This document shows positions 15,223-23,231 of a stretch of DNA of 64,000 nucleotides, in pieces. Numbering within the stretch: the stretch's first letter is position 1; each line of letters begins with the position of its first letter. The stretch is from Silanimonas sp. (lineage in GTDB: Bacteria > Pseudomonadota > Gammaproteobacteria > Xanthomonadales > Xanthomonadaceae), in the NCBI RefSeq assembly GCF_027531545.1, contig NZ_JAPZSC010000007.1:1-64000 (forward strand), read 5' to 3'. Both the position numbers and the translations under genes were made by a program. The notes below the pieces were generated by a model that saw only the letters and a list, made by a program, of their open reading frames with translations, had not been told where the DNA came from and did not search any database.

Positions 15223-17093
15223 GTCGGGGCTCCTGAGCCGCCCTCGTCGGGAAGGCCATGCAGGAAAGCATAGATGCGTGAGGCCAAAGCCGCACTCACG
15301 CCGTCGGCCCGGGCGATTTCCTCGATGCCGGCATCCTTCAGGCCCTTGAGGCCGCCGAAGTGCTTCAGCAGGGCTTGGCGGCGCCGCGGGCCAACCCCCG
15401 GGATGTCCTCGAGACGGCTGGTATCGCGGGCCTTCGCGCGGCGCTTCCGATGCCCGGTGATGGCGAAGCGGTGGGCTTCATCGCGCGCCTGTTGCACCAG
15501 TTGCAGGCCCGGTGACGCCGCTCCGGGACGCAATTCACGGCCGTCGGGGAACACCAGGCGTTCCTCGCCGGCCTTGCGCGCCTCGCCCTTGGCCACGCCG
15601 ATGACGGCCACGCCCTGCACGGCCAGTTCCTCCAGCACCTCCAGGGCCTGCCGCAACTGGCCCATCCCGCCGTCGATCAGCAGCAGGTCGGGCAGCACCC
15701 CCTCTTCCACCCCGCGCTTGAAGCGCCGGTTCAGCGCCTGGCGCATGGCGGCATAGTCGTCGCCCGGCTCGATACCGGCGATGTTGAAGCGCCGATACTG
15801 GGAGGTCTGCGCCCCATCCGGGCCGAAGACCACGTTGCTGGCGACGGTCGCCTCGCCCATCGTGTGGCTGATGTCGAAGCACTCGATGCGCTGCGGCGGT
15901 GCCTCAAGGCCCAGCAACTGCTGCAGGTCGTCGAGGCGCGCCTGCTGGCTGGCCCGCGTGGCCTGCTCGGTGGCGAGCGCGAGGTGCGCGTTGCGCACGG
16001 CCATCTCGAGGTAGCGCGCGCGGTCGCCACGCACGCTGGCCTTGATCTCCACCGCGTGCCCGGCCTGCTCGGCCAGCGCCGCTTCCAGGGTTTCCGGATC
16101 GTCGAGCGCATGGCTCAGCACCATCTCGCGGGGCGGCTTGCGCGCCGCATAGTGCTGGGTGATGAAGGCTTCGAGGATCTCGCCTTCCGCCACGTCACGG
16201 TCGATGCGCAGCGGGTGCGAGGCCGTGCCGAGGTTCACGCCGTCGCGGAAGCTCAGGACCAGCACCACCGCCACGCCGGCCTGCTGCACGCAGGCGAGCA
16301 CGTCGAGGTCGGGGCGATCGCCATCGACGTACTGGCGCGCCTGCACCTTGCGGATCGCGGCGATCTGGTCGCGCAGGCCTGCAGCCCGTTCGAACTCCAG
16401 CGCGGCGCTGGCGCTCTCCATCGACTGCCCGAGTTCGCGCACCACGTCGTCGCTGCGACCGTCGAGGAAGAGCCCGACACGGCGCACGGCATCCGCGTAG
16501 TCCGGCGCGGCCACCAGGCCCACGCAGGGCGCGCTGCAGCGGCCGATCTGGTGCTGGAGGCAGGGGCGCGTGCGGTTGCGGAAGACGCTGTCCTCGCAGC
16601 TGCGCAGGCGGAACAGCTTGAACATCAGGTCCATCGTCTCGCGCACCGCGAGCGAACCCGTGTACGGGCCGAAATAGCGGCCCGGCTGCCCGCGGGCGCC
16701 ACGGTGGTAGGCGAGCCGCGGCCAGGCCTCCTGGGTGAGCAGCACGTACGGGTAACTCTTGTCGTCGCGCATCAGGATGTTGAAGCGCGGCTTCAATGCC
16801 TTGATGAGCTGGTTCTCGAGGATGAGCGCCTCGCTCGCGGTGCGCGTCACCGTCGTCTCGATGCGGGCGATGCGCGCGACCATCATCGCGATGCGTGGTG
16901 CGTGCTGCTTGCTGAAGTAGCTGCCGACGCGCTTCTTCAGCGATGCCGCCTTGCCGACGTAGAGGATTCCGCCGTCGGCGTCGAACATCCGGTACACGCC
17001 GGGCGCCGTCGTCAGGCCGCGGACGAAGGCACGGGGATCGAAGGGTTCAGGCGTCGCGGGGGGAAGCGCGGCGCCCATGGCCGCGTCGTTCAT
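15219..17093 (-). CDS. uvrC: UvrABC nucleotide excision repair endonuclease subunit C
   Basis: A 624-aa protein with an N-terminal GIY-YIG nuclease domain (GVYRMF...ILYVGKA, about residues 30-110), a UVR motif near 200, the RNase H-like C-terminal nuclease region (FDISHTMGEATVAS..., LLLIDGGMGQL), and a tandem helix-hairpin-helix (IPGVGPRRRQALLKHFGG) at the end. It makes the 3' and 5' incisions around UvrAB-marked lesions. The ORF track begins 57 codons upstream; I prefer ATG 17093 because it overlaps the NHL gene stop as ATGA and places the GIY-YIG domain normally. Confidence 0.96.
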   Translation of the reverse strand: MNDAAMGAALPPATPEPFDPRAFVRGLTTAPGVYRMFDADGGILYVGKAASLKKRVGSYFSKQHAPRIAMMVARIARIETTVTRTASEALILENQLIKALKPRFNILMRDDKSYPYVLLTQEAWPRLAYHRGARGQPGRYFGPYTGSLAVRETMDLMFKLFRLRSCEDSVFRNRTRPCLQHQIGRCSAPCVGLVAAPDYADAVRRVGLFLDGRSDDVVRELGQSMESASAALEFERAAGLRDQIAAIRKVQARQYVDGDRPDLDVLACVQQAGVAVVLVLSFRDGVNLGTASHPLRIDRDVAEGEILEAFITQHYAARKPPREMVLSHALDDPETLEAALAEQAGHAVEIKASVRGDRARYLEMAVRNAHLALATEQATRASQQARLDDLQQLLGLEAPPQRIECFDISHTMGEATVASNVVFGPDGAQTSQYRRFNIAGIEPGDDYAAMRQALNRRFKRGVEEGVLPDLLLIDGGMGQLRQALEVLEELAVQGVAVIGVAKGEARKAGEERLVFPDGRELRPGAASPGLQLVQQARDEAHRFAITGHRKRRAKARDTSRLEDIPGVGPRRRQALLKHFGGLKGLKDAGIEEIARADGVSAALASRIYAFLHGLPDEGGSGAPT

Positions 17094-18535
17094 TCGCCGA
17101 CCGGCAGTCGGTGCATCTCGCCGGCATCGCTGTCGAAGCGCCACACCAGGTGGTTGCCGGCGTCGGCGATCCACAACTGCCCCTGCCAGGCCGCGAGGGC
17201 CGTGGGCCGATGCAGCGCGGTCGGCAGCGGCACGGTGGATAGCGCCTGGTTGCGCGAGACCCAACGCCGCAGCACGCCGTTGCCCGTATCCGCGATCCAG
17301 AGCCCCTGCCCGTTCGGCAGCGCGGCGAGCGCCGTGGGGTACTGCATCAGGGCCTGACGGCCGCCGCCATCCTTGAGACCGAACTCGAAGAGCCCGCGGC
17401 CGAACAGGTTGCGCACGCTGCCATCGGCGAGCTTGACCTCGCGCAGGCCCGACGCCGCGGCATCGAGCACGTAGGCCCGGTCGCCCACCACGACGAGGCC
17501 GGTGGGCCGGGCGAAGCTGGCGTCGCCGGCCGCGCCTTCGTCTTCGCCGAAATGGCCGCTGCCGCTGACGAGGCGCAGGGTGACGGTGCCCAGCTCGATG
17601 GCCCAGAGCTGGTGCGATGCCGCGAGGGTGACGAGGAGCGTGTTCTCGGCGACGGCGAGTGCGTAAGGACGATCGAGCACGCCGTCCTTGGGCAGGCGGA
17701 AGACCCCCGCCACCGGATCGCCACTGCGCCCGCTGCCCACCAGCGTGTCGACTTCGCCGGTCCGCGTATTGATGCGGCGGATCGCGTGGTTGCCGGTATC
17801 GGCGACGTACAAGCGGTCCTGCAGCAAGGCCAGGCCGCGCGGCGAATTGAAGCCGGCCACATCAGCGAGTCCGTCGACGAAATCGCGATTGCCGGTGCCG
17901 ATGCGACGGAGAATGCGGCCGTCGTGCGTGCATTCGAGGATGCGATGGTTGCCGGTGTCGGCGATGTACAGCCGGGAGGCATTCGCGACCAGACCGCCCG
18001 GCGCGACCAGCGCGCTGCGGGCCCCCGCCGTGTCGAGGCGCGGCGTGTCCACGTGGCCGGGCGAATTGAGGAAGTTCGCGTCGATCTCGGCTTCCAAGGC
18101 CGGCTGCAGGGCCTCGATGGCGCGATCGCCGACGAGGCGTTCACGGATGAACCCTTGCGCATCGACGAGGACGACGGTCGGCCACGCACTCAGGGCGTAC
18201 TGCTGCCAGGCCGCCCAGTCGCCATCGTTGACCAGCGGGAGCGCCGCGCCCTCGCCTTGCAGCACATCCCAAGCGGCGGAACCGTCGCGCTCGTGGTCGA
18301 ACTTCGGCACGTGCACGGCGATGAAGGCGGCGCTTTCACGGAATCGCGCCGCCAGCGCGCCGACCGTCTGCAGGGCGTTGTGGCAATGCGCCGACCCGGC
18401 ATTCCAGAACAGCAACACCACCGGATGGCCGCGCAGTCCCGCGAGCGTGATGGGCGCGGTGTTGATCCATCCCATCGAGGGATCGAACTCGGGCGCGATG
18501 CTCAGGGCGAGGCCGGAGGGTGCGGTCGAAGCCAT
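17090..18535 (-). CDS. Thioredoxin-like, NHL-repeat protein (NHLRC2-like)
   Basis: A 481-aa protein. The N-terminal 150 residues have a thioredoxin-like fold pattern (GHPVVLLFWNAGSAHCHNAL..., WPTVVLVDAQG). The remainder holds repeated NHL beta-propeller blades (YIADTGNHRILE, YVADTGNHAIRR, WIADTGNGVLRR, WIADAGNHLVWR). No signal peptide is seen. The CxxC redox pair of a true thioredoxin is reduced to one cysteine (SAHC). The order of domains resembles NHLRC2-type proteins. Role in this bacterium is unknown; it sits between kdsB and uvrC and overlaps uvrC by ATGA. Confidence 0.8.
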   Translation of the reverse strand: MASTAPSGLALSIAPEFDPSMGWINTAPITLAGLRGHPVVLLFWNAGSAHCHNALQTVGALAARFRESAAFIAVHVPKFDHERDGSAAWDVLQGEGAALPLVNDGDWAAWQQYALSAWPTVVLVDAQGFIRERLVGDRAIEALQPALEAEIDANFLNSPGHVDTPRLDTAGARSALVAPGGLVANASRLYIADTGNHRILECTHDGRILRRIGTGNRDFVDGLADVAGFNSPRGLALLQDRLYVADTGNHAIRRINTRTGEVDTLVGSGRSGDPVAGVFRLPKDGVLDRPYALAVAENTLLVTLAASHQLWAIELGTVTLRLVSGSGHFGEDEGAAGDASFARPTGLVVVGDRAYVLDAAASGLREVKLADGSVRNLFGRGLFEFGLKDGGGRQALMQYPTALAALPNGQGLWIADTGNGVLRRWVSRNQALSTVPLPTALHRPTALAAWQGQLWIADAGNHLVWRFDSDAGEMHRLPVGE

Positions 18536-18562
18536 GCGGGACCACCTGGAGGGATGGGCCGA

Positions 18563-19327
18563 TTATGCGTCCCGCAGCGCGGCTTCGGCACGCAAAAGAT
18601 CATCCTCGGTGTCGATGCCCGGCGGGAAGGCCGCGGGACTCAAGGCCACGGCGATGCGGTGCCCCGCCTCGAGCACGCGCAACTGTTCGAGGGCCTCGAG
18701 CTGCTCCAGGCGGCCCGGCGGCAGCGACTGGAACACCCGGAGGAAGCCGGCGCGATAGGCGTACAAGCCGATGTGGCGTAGGCAGGGGGCGGCGGGCGCG
18801 GTCACGCGGTCGGTCGCGTACCGGTCGCGGTGCCAGGGGATGGGGGCGCGACTGAAGTACAGCGCATGGCCCGAGGCGTCGGTGACCACCTTCACCGCAT
18901 TCGGATCGAACAGCGTCGCCGTGTCGGTGATCGGGCTGGCCAAAGTGGCCATCGGCGCGGCGCTGGCCGCCAGCGTCGCCGCCACGCACTGCAGCGCCGC
19001 GACCGGCGCGAAGGGCTCGTCACCCTGCAGGTTCACCACCAGCGCGTCATCGGGCCAGCCGCACTGCTCGGCGCACTCGGCGAGCCGATCGGTGCCCGAG
19101 GGGTGGTCGCTGCGGGTCATGCACACGCGGACGGCGAGGCCGGCGACCGCCTCGGCGATGCGGGCATCGTCTGTGGCCAGCACCACCTCGGCAGCACCCG
19201 ACGCCAGCGCGCGGCGCACGACGTGGCGGACGATGGGCTCGCCCCCCAGGAGGCGCAGCGGCTTGCCGGGCAGGCGCGAAGCGGAAAAACGCGCCGGGAC
19301 GGCGACGATGAATTCAGGGTTCGACAT
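18563..19327 (-). CDS. kdsB: 3-deoxy-manno-octulosonate cytidylyltransferase
   Basis: A 254-aa cytosolic enzyme that activates Kdo with CTP for lipid A inner-core assembly. The N-terminal signature [16 protein letters not shown] is the nucleotide-binding loop, followed by ATDD and NLQGDEPF, both hallmarks of KdsB. Length fits the family. It overlaps lpxK by 14 bases, so Kdo activation and lipid A 4'-phosphorylation are co-expressed. Confidence 0.96.
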   Translation of the reverse strand: MSNPEFIVAVPARFSASRLPGKPLRLLGGEPIVRHVVRRALASGAAEVVLATDDARIAEAVAGLAVRVCMTRSDHPSGTDRLAECAEQCGWPDDALVVNLQGDEPFAPVAALQCVAATLAASAAPMATLASPITDTATLFDPNAVKVVTDASGHALYFSRAPIPWHRDRYATDRVTAPAAPCLRHIGLYAYRAGFLRVFQSLPPGRLEQLEALEQLRVLEAGHRIAVALSPAAFPPGIDTEDDLLRAEAALRDA

Positions 19328-20339
19328 GGCGGGGCGATTCGCGAAGACGGTGGTCGAGGGCGTCGATGAACGAGGTGGGAAGCACGGCCATGACCGGCAC
19401 CTCCCAGGCGTCGGGCAGATCGAGTTGGCGGCACTTCACCGCGTCCTTGCCGGTCATCAGCACGGGCGCGTCGCGCATCGCCGCGAAGTCGGCGTCGGTG
19501 AACGCGTGATGGTCCGGGAAGGCGTGCTCGAGCACGGCGAGCCCCGCGTCGCGCAATGCGCGAAAGAACCGCGCTGGATGGCCGATGCCGGCGACCGCAT
19601 GCACAGGACGGCCGACGAAGCCGGACAGCGGGCGGCTCGACGGCGCCGCGCCTCCACCGACGCGACGGGCGTCGCCGAGCTCGAGGCGCATCGGCACGTC
19701 CGTGCCGCAGGCCTCCCGCCCGTGAACGACGCGGAAATCCGCCGGACGGGCCGGCAGCGGCTCGCGCAGCGGCCCCGCCGGCATCACCCGCGCATTGCCG
19801 AGGCCGCGCACGTCCTGCACCTCGATCTCAAGAACGCGACCGAGGCGCAGGTGCTGCAGGCCGTCATCGGCGATGAGCACATCGCAGCCTGCCGCGATGA
19901 GCGCGTTGGCAGCGGTGATCCGGTCGGCATCGACGGCCACCGGCGCGCCGGTGGCGAGATGGACCAGCAGCGGCTCATCGCCCACCGTGTCGGCATCACT
20001 GCCGCCATCGACCCACTGCAGGCCCGTGCTGCGCCGGCCGTAGCCGCGACTGAGCACGCCGGGGCGCCAGCCGCGCTCGCGCAAGGCGCCGACCAGGGCG
20101 ATGACCAGCGGCGTCTTGCCCGCGCCGCCGACCGTGCGATTACCGACCACGACCACCGGCGTCTCGAGGCGATGCTGGCGGCGCAGTCCGACGCGGTAGG
20201 CCCAGCGACGCCAGCGCATCAGCGTGCCGTACAGCGCACCGACCATGCGCAGCGCGATGCCGGGCGGCGCATCGCCGTACCAGCGCGCCAGCAGGCCCTC
20301 TTCGAGCACCGCCCGCAGCGTGGGCCGGGCTTCAGGCAT
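19314..20339 (-). CDS. lpxK: Tetraacyldisaccharide 4'-kinase
   Basis: A 341-aa membrane-associated lipid A kinase that adds the 4'-phosphate to disaccharide-1-phosphate. The P-loop GGAGKTP follows VVGNRTV, as in LpxK, and DDGLQHLRL is present downstream. The N-terminal hydrophobic segment around residues 30-50 would anchor it to the inner membrane. Start ATG 20339 (MPEARPTL) is chosen over the track's upstream start because the extra residues are shadow of msbA; it overlaps msbA by 8 bases. Confidence 0.96.
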   Translation of the reverse strand: MPEARPTLRAVLEEGLLARWYGDAPPGIALRMVGALYGTLMRWRRWAYRVGLRRQHRLETPVVVVGNRTVGGAGKTPLVIALVGALRERGWRPGVLSRGYGRRSTGLQWVDGGSDADTVGDEPLLVHLATGAPVAVDADRITAANALIAAGCDVLIADDGLQHLRLGRVLEIEVQDVRGLGNARVMPAGPLREPLPARPADFRVVHGREACGTDVPMRLELGDARRVGGGAAPSSRPLSGFVGRPVHAVAGIGHPARFFRALRDAGLAVLEHAFPDHHAFTDADFAAMRDAPVLMTGKDAVKCRQLDLPDAWEVPVMAVLPTSFIDALDHRLRESPRHVEP

Positions 20340-22089
20340 CGCGGAACTGGGCGCGGTGCAGCTGCGCGTAGAGGCCGCCGCGCGCGAGCAGCTCGGCGTG
20401 GGTGCCGGCCTCGACGATGCGGCCCGACTCCATGACCAGCACCTGGTCGGCACGCTCGATCGTGGAAAGCCGGTGCGCGATCACGAACGTGGTGTGGTTC
20501 GGGATCAAGCGCTCCAGCGCCGTCTGCACGAGGCGCTCGGACTCGTTGTCGAGCGCCGCGGTGGCCTCGTCCAGCACCAGGATCGGCGCGTCCTTGAGCA
20601 CGGCCCGGGCGATGGCGATGCGTTGGCGCTGGCCGCCGGACAGCCGGTTGCCGTTCTCGCCGATGCGGGTGGCCATGCCCTCGGGCAGTCGATCGATGAA
20701 TTCGCTGGCATTCGCGGCATCGGCCGCCGCTCGGACCGCCTCGGGGGACACTTCGCCCGCGGCGCCATAGGCGATGTTCGCGGCCACGCTGTCGTCGAAC
20801 AGCATGACCTTCTGCCCCACCAGCGCGATCTGCCGGCGCAGGGCCGGCAGCGACCAGTCGCCCAAGGGAACGCCATCGAGGGTGATGCGCCCCTCACTGG
20901 GTTCGTAGAAGCGCGGCAGCAGTCGGGCCAGCGTGGTCTTGCCACTGCCCGAGCGGCCGACGATGGCCGTCACGGTGCCCGGCTCGGCGCGCAGCGACAC
21001 GCCCTCCAGCGCGGCCAGTTCCGCCCCGGGATAGCGCAGGCCAACACCCTCGAACAGGACGACGCCGCGGGCGCGTTCGGGCGCATGGGTGCCGTGGTCG
21101 CCTTCCTCCAGCTCGTCGAGCAGGCCGAACAGGCGCACCGCCGCGGCGATGCCGCGCTGCACGAGCGCCTGCACGTTCGCGAGGCGCTTCAGCGAGGGGA
21201 TCAGCACCATCATCGAGGTCATGATCGCCACGAAGGCACCGGCCGAGAGGCGGCCCTTCGAAGCCTCCATGCTCGCCACGCCGAGCAGCACGGCCAGCGC
21301 GATGGCGCCCAGCAGCTGGATCACCGACGAGGCGCCGGCGCGGGTCGACTCGACCTTCATGTTCAGCAGCAGGTTGGCGTTGGCCAGCACGCGGTAGCGC
21401 GCCACCTCGGCCGGCTGCCGGCCGTAGACCTTGGTATCCTGTTGGCCGGCGAGGATTTCCTCCGCGCCCGTGGCAAGTTCACCGACGCCTTCCTGGATCC
21501 GCCGGTTGAGCCGCCGGTAGCGCCCGCTCACGTAAGCGGCGATCACGGCGATCAGCGGCACGATGACAGCGATGGCCGCGGTCACGGTCGGGCTGTGCCA
21601 GAGCATCACGCCCACCAGGGCGATCACGGTGAGCGTGTCGGTGATCAGCACCTTCAGCGCCTCGGTGCTGGCCTGCGCGACCTGTTCGGTGTCGAAGTTC
21701 AGGCGCGACACCAGCGAAGCCACGGGCTCGCGGTCGAAGCGCGCGCTCGGCAGCCGCAGCATCTTGTCGAGCACCGCCACGCGCAGGTCGCGGACGACGC
21801 TGCGGCCCGCGCGGGCCATGCCGTAGTCGGTGATGAAGGTGGCGATGCCGCGGAGAACGAAGATGCCAACGATGACCAGCGGCAACTCCCAGCGCGCGGC
21901 GTCGTTCTGCGAGACCAGCGTCTCGTCGATCATCGGCTGCATCAGCGAGGTGAAGGCGCCGGCCGCCGCAGCCTCGATGATCATGCCCACGAAGGCGAGG
22001 CCGAGCAGAAGGCGATAAGGCAGGGTCCAGCGCAGCAGCCGCTTGTAGGTGATCCAGCCGGAGGCCTCCGGCGCTTCCGGCTCCCTCAC
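20332..22089 (-). CDS. msbA: Lipid A export ATP-binding/permease protein
   Basis: A 585-aa ABC half-transporter. Six transmembrane helices occupy roughly residues 20-310, then a nucleotide-binding domain with Walker A GRSGSGKTT, signature LSGGQRQR and Walker B ILVLDEAT. MsbA flips lipid A-core across the inner membrane. The track start at 22638 is impossible because it runs through exbD in another frame; GTG 22089, overlapping the exbD stop as GTGA, gives the normal length. The msbA-lpxK-kdsB order is a lipid A operon. Confidence 0.96.
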   Translation of the reverse strand: MREPEAPEASGWITYKRLLRWTLPYRLLLGLAFVGMIIEAAAAGAFTSLMQPMIDETLVSQNDAARWELPLVIVGIFVLRGIATFITDYGMARAGRSVVRDLRVAVLDKMLRLPSARFDREPVASLVSRLNFDTEQVAQASTEALKVLITDTLTVIALVGVMLWHSPTVTAAIAVIVPLIAVIAAYVSGRYRRLNRRIQEGVGELATGAEEILAGQQDTKVYGRQPAEVARYRVLANANLLLNMKVESTRAGASSVIQLLGAIALAVLLGVASMEASKGRLSAGAFVAIMTSMMVLIPSLKRLANVQALVQRGIAAAVRLFGLLDELEEGDHGTHAPERARGVVLFEGVGLRYPGAELAALEGVSLRAEPGTVTAIVGRSGSGKTTLARLLPRFYEPSEGRITLDGVPLGDWSLPALRRQIALVGQKVMLFDDSVAANIAYGAAGEVSPEAVRAAADAANASEFIDRLPEGMATRIGENGNRLSGGQRQRIAIARAVLKDAPILVLDEATAALDNESERLVQTALERLIPNHTTFVIAHRLSTIERADQVLVMESGRIVEAGTHAELLARGGLYAQLHRAQFRDA

Positions 22090-22508
22090 TCGCCATCCTC
22101 CGGCATCGTGGCGATGGAGAGGCGGGCGAAACCGGCCTGGCCGAGCGCATCCATCGCCGTCACGACGGCCTGGTGCGGAGCCCGGGCGTCGGCGCGGAGC
22201 ACCACGCGGGTCGACGCGTGATCTCCCTCGACGCGCGACAGTGCCGCGATCAGCGCCGCGCGATCCTCCTTCGGCAGCTCCACCGTGCCGAGGTAGAGCC
22301 GCCCTTCGGCATCGACGACCACCGTCAACGGGTCGTCCGAGGCTTCCATCGTGGGGCCGGCGGCCGTCGGCAGTTCGAGGCGCAGCGACGTGCGGACGTC
22401 GAAGGTGGTGGTGACGACGAGGAAAATGATGATGCAGAAGATGACGTCGATCAGCGAGATCAGGTTGATCTCGGGTTCGTCGCCTTCGTTGGCACGCTGC
22501 AGCCTCAC
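22086..22508 (-). CDS. exbD: ExbD/TolR-family biopolymer transport protein
   Basis: A 140-aa protein with one N-terminal membrane helix (INLISLIDVIFCIIIFLVVTTTF) carrying the essential aspartate in LIDV, and a periplasmic C-terminal domain. ExbD/TolR couple proton flow to work across the periplasm together with an ExbB/TolQ partner, encoded immediately upstream with an ATGA overlap. It could serve TonB or Tol functions; position before msbA is the arrangement seen in related bacteria. Confidence 0.9.
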   Translation of the reverse strand: MRLQRANEGDEPEINLISLIDVIFCIIIFLVVTTTFDVRTSLRLELPTAAGPTMEASDDPLTVVVDAEGRLYLGTVELPKEDRAALIAALSRVEGDHASTRVVLRADARAPHQAVVTAMDALGQAGFARLSIATMPEDGE

Positions 22509-23146
22509 GCCGCGGCTCCCTTCCCCTTCGCCTTGCCGCTGACCGCGTGGTCGTCGATGGCATCGAGGAGGGCAATGGCTTCCTTCTCCATCTCGATGAC
22601 GAAACCCGCGACGCGGGCCCGGAACCAGCGGTGCGCAACGAGCGCCGGGATGGCGACCAGCAGGCCGGCCGCCGTCGAGATCAGGGCCTGTCCGATGCCA
22701 CCGGCCAAACGGTTGGCATCGCCGACGCCGGCCTCAAGGATGCCCATGAACATCGAAATCATGCCGAACACGGTGCCGAGGAGGCCGAGCAGCGGCGCCA
22801 CCGCGGCGATCGTGCCCAGCGTCGGCAGGAATCGCTCGAGGTCGTGCAGCACATGGCGGCCGGTGTCTTCGACGCGCTCCTTGATCAGGTCGCGGGAGCG
22901 GTGGCGGACATCGAGCGCCGCGGCGAGCAGCGTCCCCAGCGGCGAATTGGTCCGCAGTACGTCGATGTGCTTCGGGTCGAGCTGGCGGCCGCGCGCCCAC
23001 TGGCGCACTTCATCTCCGAGCCCGGGCGGCAGGACCTCGCGACGGCGGAGCGTCCAAGCGCGTTCGATCGAGATACCGATGGCACCCACCGCGAGCAGCA
23101 GGATCGGCACCATGACCCATCCGCCGGCGATGACCAGTTCAAGCAT
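22505..23146 (-). CDS. exbB: ExbB/TolQ/MotA-family proton channel protein
   Basis: A 213-aa inner-membrane protein with three membrane segments: an N-terminal helix (ELVIAGGWVMVPILLLAVGAIG), and two C-terminal helices in the MotA_TolQ_ExbB domain (TIAAVAPLLGLLGTVFGMI, GIGQALISTAAGLLVAIPALV). The conserved GLLGTVxGMI and ALxSTAxGL patterns are intact. Pairs with ExbD downstream. An 85-base gap separates it from comEC, room for its own promoter. Confidence 0.92.
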   Translation of the reverse strand: MLELVIAGGWVMVPILLLAVGAIGISIERAWTLRRREVLPPGLGDEVRQWARGRQLDPKHIDVLRTNSPLGTLLAAALDVRHRSRDLIKERVEDTGRHVLHDLERFLPTLGTIAAVAPLLGLLGTVFGMISMFMGILEAGVGDANRLAGGIGQALISTAAGLLVAIPALVAHRWFRARVAGFVIEMEKEAIALLDAIDDHAVSGKAKGKGAAA

Positions 23147-23172
23147 GGCGAAACCTCATGAGGGGAGCGGAC

Positions 23173-23178
23173 AGCATA
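23173..23178 (-). promoter_or_regulatory. Possible -10 element for exbB-exbD-msbA-lpxK-kdsB
   Basis: On the minus strand TATGCT lies about 27 bases before the exbB ATG, in the only sizeable gap (85 bases) between comEC and kdsB. No good -35 hexamer is seen. Weak prediction. Confidence 0.3.
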
Positions 23179-23231
23179 GCCGCTCGCGATGCCGCCCTGC
23201 CCCGCCCGGCGCGGCGGCGGGTCGCCACGCG

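Noticed and set aside
15864-17357. 497-aa plus-strand ORF opposite uvrC
   Set aside because: Antisense shadow of uvrC.
20224-22221. 665-aa plus-strand ORF opposite msbA/lpxK
   Set aside because: Spans parts of three genes in antisense, repetitive in His/Arg/Gln, no domain; GC-rich DNA gives long false frames.
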